DNA of 16,259 bases, taken from positions 1 through 16,259 of the forward strand of contig JABRVW010000037.1 of NCBI GenBank assembly GCA_039961715.1, written 5' to 3'. The position numbers and the translations under genes are program-made. The notes under the pieces were generated by a model that was given only the letters and a program-made list of their open reading frames with translations, did no database searches and was not told where the DNA came from. Source of the DNA: JACQPU01 sp039961715 (GTDB lineage Bacteria > Bacteroidota > Ignavibacteria > UBA10030). Below, piece by piece: positions 6,839 through 13,560 of this stretch (positions are counted from its first letter, which is position 1; every line of letters begins with the position of its first letter).

Positions 6839-7200
6839 ACTCCAAACGAGTGTCCGCAGCCGCACGTTCTGGCCGCCTGCGGGTTGTTGAACACAAATCC
6901 GCGACCGCTCAGGCCGTCCGAGAAATCCAGCGTCGTTCCTGAGAGATAAAACAGGCTTTTGGGGTCGATGTAGACCGTCAACCCTCCGATTTCAAAGATC
7001 TCATCTCCCTGCCTTGGTTTCTCATCGAAGGCAAGAACGTATGTCATTCCCGAGCACCCGCCGCCTTTGATGCCCAACCGGAGACCGTGCGTTTCAGGAA
7101 TCTTGTTCTCAACCTTGATTTTTCTGATTTCCTCGACCGCCCTCTCCGTGATCACCACCGTTTCCGGCGTTCCGGTCTTGACCATTGTGTCCTGAGCCAT
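6835..7200 (-). CDS. A-type Fe-S carrier (IscA/SufA/ErpA family)
   Basis: These carriers receive clusters from the SufBCD scaffold and pass them to target apoproteins. The 121-aa protein has the HesB/IscA domain with the three conserved cysteines: Cys49 in GGGCSGMTY, and Cys113 and Cys115 in TCGCGHSFGV. An acidic DFSDGLSGRGFVFNNP block (92-107) precedes the CGCG motif, as in the family. The first 14 residues are an extra polar tail. The ATG at 7200 follows an AGGAGGAGG ribosome site. It overlaps sufT by 4 bp and lies 12 bp after sufU. Whether it is best called SufA, IscA or ErpA cannot be told from the sequence. Confidence 0.95.
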   Translation of the reverse strand: MAQDTMVKTGTPETVVITERAVEEIRKIKVENKIPETHGLRLGIKGGGCSGMTYVLAFDEKPRQGDEIFEIGGLTVYIDPKSLFYLSGTTLDFSDGLSGRGFVFNNPQAARTCGCGHSFGV

Positions 7201-7205
7201 GATTT

Positions 7206-7214
7206 CCTCCTCCT
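7206..7214 (-). promoter_or_regulatory. doubled ribosome binding site for the A-type carrier gene
   Basis: AGGAGGAGG on the minus strand, 5 nt before the ATG at 7200 and overlapping the sufU TAG stop. Two registers of the core motif are available, suggesting high translation relative to neighbours. Confidence 0.75.
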
Positions 7215-7662
7215 ATTCCGTCGATACTGCCGTGGTCTGTTTTTCCAGCACGGCCTTCAGCGTGTGCCAGGCAAGGCTTGCACACTTGACCCTTGCCGGG
7301 AACTCCGACACTCCCGCGAAGACCGCCATCTTCCCCAGCCCCTCTTCGCTGGCGCTCCCTCCGTGACCTGTCACAAGGTCATGGAATTGGTTGAAGAGAC
7401 GAAGGGCCTCCTCCTTCGTTTTCTTCTTTACAAGCGCACTCATCACCGAGGCAGAGGCCTTCGAAATCGCACATCCCGATCCGGTGAAGCTCACATCCTC
7501 AATTGTGTCCCCATCCATTCTCACATAGATCACATACCGGTCGCCGCATAGCGGATTGTACCCTTCGAGGGAACGATCAGCGTCTTCCATCGCCCGGAAA
7601 TTCCGCGGATTTTTGTTGTGATCGAGGATCACCTCCTGGTAGAGAGAGCGCAGATCGGACAC
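7213..7662 (-). CDS. sufU: SufU-type zinc-dependent sulfurtransferase
   Basis: SufU accepts persulfide sulfur from SufS and hands it to SufBCD, replacing SufE. The 149-aa protein shows the SufU set: Cys39 and Asp41 in NPLCGDR, Cys64 in GSGCAISKAS, and Cys127 in KCASLAWHTL; these three Cys plus the Asp form the zinc site in characterised SufU. The 20-residue insert between the second and third Cys that marks SufU against IscU is represented by the GHGGSASEEGLGKMAVFAGV region (99-118). The start is a GTG directly abutting the sufS TAA stop, with AGGAGG about 11 nt upstream inside sufS. Context and motifs agree well. Confidence 0.95.
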   Translation of the reverse strand: MSDLRSLYQEVILDHNKNPRNFRAMEDADRSLEGYNPLCGDRYVIYVRMDGDTIEDVSFTGSGCAISKASASVMSALVKKKTKEEALRLFNQFHDLVTGHGGSASEEGLGKMAVFAGVSEFPARVKCASLAWHTLKAVLEKQTTAVSTE

Positions 7663-8913
7663 TTACCCGAACACCTCCTTTACCTTCCGCAGTCCTTCTC
7701 CGAGCCGGTCCACTTCCTCGCGTGTGTTATAGATTGCAAAGGAGGCACGAACCGTTGCCGGAATGCTGAACCGTTCCATCACGGGTTGTGCGCAGTGATG
7801 GCCAGTTCTCACGGCGATTCCCTCCTGATCGAGGATCGTACCAATATCATGCGGGTGGATGCCCTCCATGATGAACGATACAACGCCGGCTTTCTCGCGC
7901 GCCGTGCCGATGATACGCGCCCCTGGGATCCCCGAAACCACCGTGGTACAATATGCCACAAGATCCGCCTCATGCTCCTCCACCGCTCTCCAATCAAGGC
8001 CTGACAGATAGCGAATTGCCTCGCCAAGCCCTATCACTCCGGCGATGTTCGGCGTACCTGCCTCGAACCGATGGGGCAGGTCGTTGTACACAGTCTTTTC
8101 AAAGGACACGGACTTGATCATGTCACCTCCGCCCTGGTACGGCGTCATGCCGGAGATCACTTCCTCCCTGCCGTAAAGCACTCCAACGCCCGTGGGCCCA
8201 TACATCTTGTGACCCGAAAATGCATAAAAATCCGCCCCAAGCTCCTGCACATCCACGGGCATGTGGGGAACCGCCTGGGCGCCGTCTACAAGCACAGGGA
8301 TTCCCCGCTCGCGGGCAAGGGCAACCATCGCTTTTACCGGATTGACGGTACCCAACGCGTTTGATACATGAGCGATGGCAACGAATTTTGTCTTCGGCGT
8401 CAGGCGCGCAGCAAACTCCTCAAGCATTACCTCGCCATCGTCGGTGATGGGTACGACGCGGAGCACCGCTCCCGTTCTTCCGCACACGAGCTGCCAGGGT
8501 ACGATGTTCGAATGATGTTCAAGCCCCGTGATCAGAATCTCGTCCCCGGCTTTGACCGAAGGATGAACGAATGACGAGGCCACCAGATTGATTGCTTCCG
8601 TGGTGCCGCGAACAAAAATGATCTCCCGCATGCTTTCGGCATGAATGAAACGACGGACGAGTTCGCGGCTTTTCTCATACGCGGCTGTCGCTTCTTCGCT
8701 CAGGCTGTGAACGCCCCGATGAATGTTGGAATTCATCGCCGTGTAGTATTCGTTCATCGCGGTGATCACAGAGGAGGGCTTTTGTGACGTCGCGGCGTTA
8801 TCGAGATAGGCGAGAGGCTTTCCGTGCACGGTCCGGGCAAGGATCGGAAAATCCGCCCTGATCTTGTTCACATGCAGGCCCTCGCGGGCCGCCGCGGCCG
8901 TCTGGTGTTTCAT
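7663..8913 (-). CDS. sufS: cysteine desulfurase
   Basis: SufS is a PLP enzyme that removes sulfur from cysteine and carries it as a persulfide for Fe-S assembly. The 416-aa protein starts at the ATG at 8913, which overlaps sufD by ATGA; a longer ORF reaching 9117 lies in sufD sequence and lacks homology-like features. Key sites are the cofactor-stacking His of LEHHSNIVPW (131-140), the PLP Asp/Gln of VLVDGAQAVPH (207-217), Lys236 in FSGHKMYGPTG that binds PLP, and Cys374 in RTGHHCAQP, the persulfide Cys of group II (SufS/CsdA) enzymes. Group II desulfurases need a partner such as SufU, encoded immediately after it. The ribosome site is weak, which suggests coupling to sufD. Confidence 0.97.
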   Translation of the reverse strand: MKHQTAAAAREGLHVNKIRADFPILARTVHGKPLAYLDNAATSQKPSSVITAMNEYYTAMNSNIHRGVHSLSEEATAAYEKSRELVRRFIHAESMREIIFVRGTTEAINLVASSFVHPSVKAGDEILITGLEHHSNIVPWQLVCGRTGAVLRVVPITDDGEVMLEEFAARLTPKTKFVAIAHVSNALGTVNPVKAMVALARERGIPVLVDGAQAVPHMPVDVQELGADFYAFSGHKMYGPTGVGVLYGREEVISGMTPYQGGGDMIKSVSFEKTVYNDLPHRFEAGTPNIAGVIGLGEAIRYLSGLDWRAVEEHEADLVAYCTTVVSGIPGARIIGTAREKAGVVSFIMEGIHPHDIGTILDQEGIAVRTGHHCAQPVMERFSIPATVRASFAIYNTREEVDRLGEGLRKVKEVFG

Positions 8914-10238
8914 GAGGAAATCCGCCCTTCGTGCAACTTGTCGTGAATGAGCGATTCCAGGCGTTCCCTTAGGCTTTCCACGTGAACGCGATTCACGACA
9001 TCGGCGGCGAAAGCGAATGTCAGCATGTCCTTCGCCTGCAGGAGATTCAAGCCACGGGATCTGAGATAGAAGATCTGGTCCGGATCGAGCTGGCCCACCG
9101 TCGCACCGTGCGTGCATTTGACATCGTCCGCAAAAATCTCCAGCTGGGGCTTGGTATCAATGATTGCATCATCGGATAACAGCAGGGTTTGATTGGTCTG
9201 TTTTGCGTCCGTTTTCTGTGCATCCTTTCGGACGAAGATCTTGCCGTTGAAAACCCCGTGCGCTTTTCCGTCCAGCACGGCCTTGTAGAGCTCGTGGCTT
9301 TCGCAGTTCGGCTTTGCATGGTCGATCGCGGTGTGATTGTCAATCAACTGCGTACCGGCGGCCAGCGTCAGGCCGTTCAGGGTGCAAATGCTCTTTTCGC
9401 CGTCGAAAACGGTGGTGATGTTGCTGCGGGCGATGGAACCCCCAACAGCGACAAGGTTCGACGTGACAGTGCTGCCCGCCTGCTGGACAATGTGGGTCCA
9501 TGAAATATGGTATGCCGAACGGCTTTCGTTCTGCAGCTTGTCGTGCTCGACGATCGCTCCTTCACCCGCCAGCAACTCCGACACCACATTCGTGAAATAG
9601 TCGCCGTCGTTCAGGGCGGCATACGTTTCCACGAGCGACACCTGTCCCTCAGCTCCGACAAGGAAAAGGTTCCTGGGCGGAATCAGCGCCTGCGGTTTTC
9701 CTGTGGAGAGGAAGAGCATGTGGACAGGTTCAGCAAGCCGAATGCCGTCGGGGACATACACAAACGCTCCGTCGAGCGAAAATGCGGTGTTGAGGGCAAC
9801 GAAGGAGTTCTCGTCCCCCGGTGCATGGCGGGCGAGTTCGCGCTCCAGAAGCGCCGCGTGCCGCCGTGATGCTTCTGCCAGACTGCACACAATCACACCA
9901 TCGCGCAACTTTCCGATACTCGACAGTTCCGGTGCGAAGTGCCCGTCGACGAACACAAGACTGTGCCCCTGCGGGATCAGATGGCGTTTCACCGCTGAGG
10001 GTGCTATGCGCGCCACCATGCCCGCAGGAACCGGCGTGAACGGCGTCGCGGCCACCGGGGCGATGTTCGTAAACTTCCATTCTTCGTGCCTGGTGGTCGG
10101 GAAGCCCATCTCCTTGAACCTGTTCAACGCCTTCTTGCGGAGGGCATGGAACCCCGACTGCGCCTCGCCATTCAGGCTCTTTTCAAAGGCATCAAAGACA
10201 GACTGATACCAGGCCGCTTGTTCCGAAATTGACTTCAT
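8910..10238 (-). CDS. sufD: Fe-S scaffold subunit SufD
   Basis: SufD pairs with SufB on a SufC dimer to form the SufBC2D scaffold. The 442-aa protein has the typical N-terminal helical region with FPTTRHEEWKFTNI, a long beta-helix centre, and a C-terminal block FADDVKCTHGATVGQLDPDQ that holds the conserved Cys and His of the SufD core near the SufB interface. LRSRGL and the final helices (MLTFAFAADVV) follow. The ATG at 10238 forms an ATGA overlap with sufC, with AGGA upstream. The more upstream start at 10274 would lie in sufC and is rejected. It in turn overlaps sufS by ATGA. Confidence 0.95.
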   Translation of the reverse strand: MKSISEQAAWYQSVFDAFEKSLNGEAQSGFHALRKKALNRFKEMGFPTTRHEEWKFTNIAPVAATPFTPVPAGMVARIAPSAVKRHLIPQGHSLVFVDGHFAPELSSIGKLRDGVIVCSLAEASRRHAALLERELARHAPGDENSFVALNTAFSLDGAFVYVPDGIRLAEPVHMLFLSTGKPQALIPPRNLFLVGAEGQVSLVETYAALNDGDYFTNVVSELLAGEGAIVEHDKLQNESRSAYHISWTHIVQQAGSTVTSNLVAVGGSIARSNITTVFDGEKSICTLNGLTLAAGTQLIDNHTAIDHAKPNCESHELYKAVLDGKAHGVFNGKIFVRKDAQKTDAKQTNQTLLLSDDAIIDTKPQLEIFADDVKCTHGATVGQLDPDQIFYLRSRGLNLLQAKDMLTFAFAADVVNRVHVESLRERLESLIHDKLHEGRISS

Positions 10239-10999
10239 CGCGCTTCCTCGACCTCCGCTTTCTCCTTCACCCAATCATATCCCTTTTCCTCCAGCTCAAG
10301 GGCAAGCTCCTTCGACCCGGATTTGACAATCCGCCCGTCCACCAGTACATGAACATAGTCGGGAACGATGTAGTTCAACAGGCGCTGATAGTGCGTGACA
10401 ACAATGATTGCGTTGTCTTTTCGCTTCAGCTTGTTCACGCCGTCCGCCACGATCCTCAGCGCATCGATATCAAGTCCCGAGTCGGTCTCATCGAGGATCG
10501 CCAGACGGGGCTCCAGAACGGCCATGTGAAAGATCTCGTTTCGTTTCTTCTCACCGCCCGAAAATCCTTCATTCACCGGCCGGTTCAGCAGACTTTCATC
10601 CATTTCCACCAACTTCATGCGTTCCTTTACAAGCTGGAGGAACTCGATTGCGTCAAGCTCATCCTGTCCCCGGTGTTTTCTGACCGCGTTCAGGGCAGAC
10701 TTCAGAAAATACGTATTGCTCACGCCCGGAATCTCGACGGGATATTGAAAAGCCATGAACAATCCTTCCCGTGCCCGTTCCTCCGGGTCCATTTCCAGAA
10801 GGTTCTTCCCGTCAAACAGGACTTCCCCTTTTGTCACGTCGTATGTTTCCCGCCCCGCCAGCACCTGGGCGAGCGTGCTTTTGCCCGACCCGTTCGGGCC
10901 CATGATGGCATGGACCTCGCCGGCATTCACGCGAAGCGTGACCCCATCGAGAATTTCGTTTCCATTTACTTGCGCGTGCAGATCTTTGATTTCAAGCAT
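10235..10999 (-). CDS. sufC: Fe-S assembly ATPase SufC
   Basis: SufC is the ABC-type ATPase that drives conformational change of SufB-SufD during cluster synthesis. The 254-aa protein is not a transporter: no membrane partner is present. Motifs are Walker A GPNGSGKST (34-42), Q-loop MAFQYPVEIPGV (82-93), signature FSGGEKKRNEI (146-156), Walker B RLAILDETDSGLDIDAL (165-181) with catalytic Glu171, and switch His203 (VVTHYQRLL). The ETDSGLD and FSGGEKKR forms are typical of SufC. The ATG at 10999 is preceded by two AAGGAAC repeats spaced by one base, either of which could serve as the ribosome site. Gap to sufB is 53 bp and contains a small hairpin. Confidence 0.98.
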   Translation of the reverse strand: MLEIKDLHAQVNGNEILDGVTLRVNAGEVHAIMGPNGSGKSTLAQVLAGRETYDVTKGEVLFDGKNLLEMDPEERAREGLFMAFQYPVEIPGVSNTYFLKSALNAVRKHRGQDELDAIEFLQLVKERMKLVEMDESLLNRPVNEGFSGGEKKRNEIFHMAVLEPRLAILDETDSGLDIDALRIVADGVNKLKRKDNAIIVVTHYQRLLNYIVPDYVHVLVDGRIVKSGSKELALELEEKGYDWVKEKAEVEEAR

Positions 11000-11029
11000 T
11001 GCAGTTCCTTCGTTCCTTGGTTTGCGACA

Positions 11030-11047
11030 TTCCGTGTTGCGACGGAA
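11030..11047 (-). other. small hairpin in the sufB-sufC gap
   Basis: TTCCGT (11047-11042 read on the minus strand) and ACGGAA (11035-11030) form a perfect 6-bp stem with a 6-nt loop, right after the sufB stop. A TTGCGAC direct repeat overlaps it on the plus strand (11022-11028 and 11037-11043). No T tract follows, so it is not a terminator; an mRNA processing or stability role is possible. Confidence 0.4.
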
Positions 11048-11052
11048 AAGCC

Positions 11053-12501
11053 TTAGCCGACGCTTCCTTCCAGACTTATTCCCAGGAGCTTCTGTGCCTC
11101 AACGGCAAATTCCATCGGAAGCTCCCGGAACACCTCTTTGCAGAACCCGTTGACGATCATATTCACCGCATCTTCGGTGGACAGGCCTCGCTGTTTGCAG
11201 TAGAAGATCTGGTCTTCACCGATCTTGGACGTGGATGCTTCATGCTCCACGCGCGCGGTATTATTCCGCACCTCGATGTACGGAAACGTATGGGCGCCAC
11301 ACTTGTCGCCCAGAAGCAATGAATCGCACTGAGAAAAATTCCGTGCGTTCGCAGCCCCCTTTTTGATATCCACCAATCCCCGATAGGAGTTCTGGCCGAA
11401 TCCTGCGGAGATTCCCTTCGACACGATTGTGCTCCTTGTGTTCTTTCCCAGGTGAATCATCTTCGTTCCCGTATCGGCCTGCTGGTGGTTGTTCGTCACA
11501 GCCACGGAGTAGAATTCACCGACAGAGTTATCTCCCTGCAGAATGACGCTCGGATATTTCCAGGTAATCGCGGAGCCTGTTTCAACCTGGGTCCAGGAGA
11601 TCCTCGAATTCCGCCCCATGCATTTTCCCCGCTTCGTCACGAAGTTGTAAATACCGCCTCTTCCCTCGGCATCGCCGGGGTACCAATTCTGGACGGTCGA
11701 GTACTTGATGTGCGCGTTCTCCCCCACTGCAATCAGCTCCACCACTGCGGCATGAAGCTGGTTTTCGTCGCGCATCGGGGCTGTACAGCCCTCAAGGTAG
11801 CTCACGTACGAGCCCTCCTCGGCGACGATGAGCGTACGCTCAAACTGGCCCGTGTTGGCTGCATTGATGCGGAAGTATGTCGACAGCTCCATGGGGCACC
11901 GTACACCCTTTGGGATGTAGCAGAATGACCCGTCGGTGAAGACCGCTGAATTCAGGGTTGCATAGAAGTTATCCGTGTACGGAACCACTGAGCCCAGATA
12001 CTTGCGCACAAGGTCCGGATGGTCCTGGACGGCTTCGGAGAAAGAGCAGAAGATGATTCCCAGTTCGGCAAGCTTTTCCTTGAACGTCGTAGCGACGGAC
12101 ACGCTGTCGAAGACGGCATCCACGGCCACACCTGCAAGCCGTTCCTGCTCCTGGAGAGAGATGCCAAGCTTTTCATAGGTCTTCAGAAGCTCCGGATCCA
12201 CCTCTGCAAGGCTCTTCGGCCTCGTCTTCCGTTTTGGAGCCGAGTAATAAATAACGTCCTGATAATCGATGGCATTATATTTCACATTCGCCCAGCGGGG
12301 TTCCTTCATCGTCAGCCAATGACGGTATGCGCGGAGCCGCCATTCCAGCAGCCAGTCGGGCTCATTCTTCTTGAGCGAAATGAAGCGTATGATTTCTTCA
12401 TTCAGTCCCTTCGGTGCCGAATCGGCGTCGATATCCGTGATGAAACCCCACTTGTACTCGCGATTCGCAAGTTGTTCGATCGTGTTCGTTGCAGTGCTCA
12501 T
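11053..12501 (-). CDS. sufB: Fe-S scaffold subunit SufB
   Basis: SufB is the main scaffold of the SufBC2D complex, on which sulfur and iron are assembled. Numbered from the ATG at 12501, the protein has 482 aa, normal for the family. It starts with the SufB N-terminal region (REYKWGFITDID, 14-25) and the WLLEWRLRAYRHW block (50-62). The beta-helix core includes SFCYIPKGVRCPMELSTYF (192-210), YLEGCTAPMRDENQLHAAVV (235-254) and WKYPSVILQG. The catalytic-type residues lie in SQCDSLLLGDKCGAHT (Cys392, Cys401) and RVEHEASTSKI (Glu421). AGGA lies 7 nt upstream of the start. The longer ORF to 12774 would run through the neighbouring gene in another frame and is rejected. Confidence 0.98.
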   Translation of the reverse strand: MSTATNTIEQLANREYKWGFITDIDADSAPKGLNEEIIRFISLKKNEPDWLLEWRLRAYRHWLTMKEPRWANVKYNAIDYQDVIYYSAPKRKTRPKSLAEVDPELLKTYEKLGISLQEQERLAGVAVDAVFDSVSVATTFKEKLAELGIIFCSFSEAVQDHPDLVRKYLGSVVPYTDNFYATLNSAVFTDGSFCYIPKGVRCPMELSTYFRINAANTGQFERTLIVAEEGSYVSYLEGCTAPMRDENQLHAAVVELIAVGENAHIKYSTVQNWYPGDAEGRGGIYNFVTKRGKCMGRNSRISWTQVETGSAITWKYPSVILQGDNSVGEFYSVAVTNNHQQADTGTKMIHLGKNTRSTIVSKGISAGFGQNSYRGLVDIKKGAANARNFSQCDSLLLGDKCGAHTFPYIEVRNNTARVEHEASTSKIGEDQIFYCKQRGLSTEDAVNMIVNGFCKEVFRELPMEFAVEAQKLLGISLEGSVG

Positions 12502-12542
12502 GAGAATCCTGACTGTTCTTCCTTCAGCGTCTGCCCAGCCTT

Positions 12543-12980
12543 CTATGCCTGGGATGTCTGTTGTGTTTGCGATTCCTTCTCTCCGGCAGCGGTCTTTGCC
12601 GGATCGTTCTGCCCTGCCGGTTTTTGTGCCGGCGAAGCGCCTTTGACCGGCTGAGATGCGGGTGGTGCCGGTTTCGCCGGTGCGGCAGGCTTCGTGGAAG
12701 GTTTTTTGAATTCCGGATACTTCAACACGTAAGCGTGATTGCTGATCCCTTCCAGGATTCCATCCGCCACCCATTCCTCAACGAGACGCTGCGCGAGTGC
12801 CTCTGCCTCCGAATACCGTGGCTTTCGCGATTTCCAATCAAGGAAGGCCGATACGCCGTACTGGATGTCCCGGAAAAATACATTCGAAAGGTGGTACAAC
12901 GAGTAACGCGCTTTGAGAAAGCTCAACAATTCCTTTTTGGATTCCTTGAGGAAGGAATATGTTCCGTTTGTTGCACGCAT
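12543..12980 (-). CDS. unrecognised protein in the suf operon, basic/aromatic N-domain with Pro/Ala-rich tail
   Basis: I do not recognise this 145-aa protein. Residues 1-95 look folded and helical, rich in aromatics and Leu (FLKARYSLYHLSNVFFRDIQ, 21-40; SEAEALAQRLVEEWVADGIL, 57-76), ending in HAYVLKYPEF. The mix of helices, a short turn and a C-terminal hydrophobic strand could be a small winged-helix-like or helical adaptor fold; that is a guess. Residues 96-145 are low complexity, Pro/Ala/Lys then Gln/Ser/Thr, and probably disordered. It has no Cys, no signal peptide and no membrane segment, so it does not bind a cluster by cysteines. It begins 3 bp after the regulator stop and ends 41 bp before sufB. 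AGGAG lies about 12 nt before the ATG, inside the rrf2 gene. Confidence 0.8.
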   Translation of the reverse strand: MRATNGTYSFLKESKKELLSFLKARYSLYHLSNVFFRDIQYGVSAFLDWKSRKPRYSEAEALAQRLVEEWVADGILEGISNHAYVLKYPEFKKPSTKPAAPAKPAPPASQPVKGASPAQKPAGQNDPAKTAAGEKESQTQQTSQA

Positions 12981-12983
12981 CGA

Positions 12984-13388
12984 TCAGATAATCTCCTGGA
13001 TGGTCATTTGGTCAAAAAGAACATTCAGTGATCGCTGGATCTTTCCCAGCGGACGTCTGATGGTGCAGTTCTCGAAGAGATAGCAGCTATCCGGCCCCTC
13101 GACATAACATTCCGCGATCATGGGTTTTTCCTCTTCGATCACGCGTATGATGTGCGAGACCGGCATGTCCTTTGGGGACTTGGCGAGTGAATAGCCGCCG
13201 CGGATTCCCTGGAGAGAACTGACAATGCCGGCCCGGGCCAGCTTCTGCAGAACTTTTGCCAGAAGCTCGTACGGAATGTCATACTCCTGAGCCAACTCCT
13301 TGGCCGTGAAAACCTGGCCGATAGGTTTCATGGCCATGTGACGGAGGGCTATGAGCCCGTACTCCACTTTTTTCGAGAGCTGCAGCAT
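12984..13388 (-). CDS. Rrf2-family transcriptional regulator (IscR/SufR-like)
   Basis: The 134-aa protein has an Rrf2 winged-helix domain: LSKKVEYGLIALRHMA at the N-terminus, AKELAQEYDIPYELLAKVLQ (29-48) as the helix-turn-helix, and GIVSSLQGIRGGYSLAKSP (54-72) as the wing with the hallmark RGGY. Three cysteines near the C-terminus (Cys94, Cys102, Cys108) in AECYVEGPDSCYLFENC match the number and region of the cluster ligands of IscR-type sensors, though spacing differs from Escherichia coli (C-X7-C-X5-C here). It is therefore probably an Fe-S-sensing repressor of the suf operon, and of itself, through palindromes in the region upstream. It is the first gene of the unit, and lacks a clear Shine-Dalgarno. 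A different ligand (NO, cysteine level) is possible, as Rrf2 proteins vary. Confidence 0.93.
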   Translation of the reverse strand: MLQLSKKVEYGLIALRHMAMKPIGQVFTAKELAQEYDIPYELLAKVLQKLARAGIVSSLQGIRGGYSLAKSPKDMPVSHIIRVIEEEKPMIAECYVEGPDSCYLFENCTIRRPLGKIQRSLNVLFDQMTIQEII

Positions 13389-13393
13389 AAATC

Positions 13394-13408
13394 CGACTTT
13401 ATCAGTCG
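13394..13408. promoter_or_regulatory. GACT-N5-AGTC palindrome, IscR type 1-like operator candidate
   Basis: CGACT-TTATC-AGTCG is a perfect 5-bp inverted repeat with a 5-bp spacer. On the minus strand the core reads GACT-GATAA-AGTC; the Escherichia coli IscR type 1 consensus core is GACTRWWWYAGTC, which differs only at the last spacer base. It lies 5-19 bp before the ATG of the Rrf2 regulator gene, so a bound protein, or the matching RNA hairpin, would block the start region. Autoregulation is inferred. Confidence 0.5.
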
Positions 13409-13458
13409 TAGATTAGGGTAAAAAATAATAGGCGCCTGAGCCCTATCGAATTCCTTGA

Positions 13459-13488
13459 AATATAATCATTTCCTAGGGAATATGTCAA
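13459..13488 (-). promoter_or_regulatory. promoter of the regulator-suf operon
   Basis: On the minus strand TTGACA (13488-13483, perfect -35) is followed after 18 bp by TATATT (13464-13459, 5 of 6 -10). It also fits the Bacteroidota pattern loosely (CTTG, 21 bp, TATATTTC). Predicted start near 13452 leaves a leader of about 64 nt. An AGGCGCCT palindrome (13430-13437) and an ATAGG/CCTAT repeat lie in that leader. This is the best promoter in the window. Confidence 0.65.
13468..13481. promoter_or_regulatory. 14-bp palindrome inside the promoter spacer
   Basis: ATTTCCTAGGGAAT, centred on CTAG, is symmetric with a single mismatch pair. It sits entirely between the -35 and -10 of the suf promoter, the classic place for a repressor operator. 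A role for the Rrf2 regulator is inference; the motif differs from the GACT-type site nearer the gene. Confidence 0.4.
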
Positions 13489-13495
13489 GTATAAT

Positions 13496-13510
13496 TAGGA
13501 ATAATTCCTA
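13496..13510. promoter_or_regulatory. perfect 15-bp palindrome between divergent units
   Basis: TAGGAAT-A-ATTCCTA is a perfect 7-bp inverted repeat with a one-base centre. It lies just upstream of the suf -35 and directly after a plus-strand TATAAT (13490-13495), so it could control both directions. The ATTCCTA half recurs, with small changes, at 13450-13457 and 13469-13476. Confidence 0.45.
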
Positions 13511-13560
13511 GTATAAAGCTTTTGACATCAACACCCGATTTCCTTAATTTCTCACCGCCC

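Noticed and set aside
12019..12654. 211-aa plus-strand open frame opposite sufB and the unknown suf-operon gene
   Set aside because: It crosses two minus-strand genes and has no family-like motifs; a shadow of codon bias in sufB.
13522..13550. TTGACA (13522-13527) as the -35 of the ABC exporter promoter
   Set aside because: The only -10 at suitable distance is TAATTT, which matches 3 of 6 bases and would place the start almost at the ATG. The plus-strand TATAAT at 13490-13495 is better but lacks a -35, so no exporter promoter is called.
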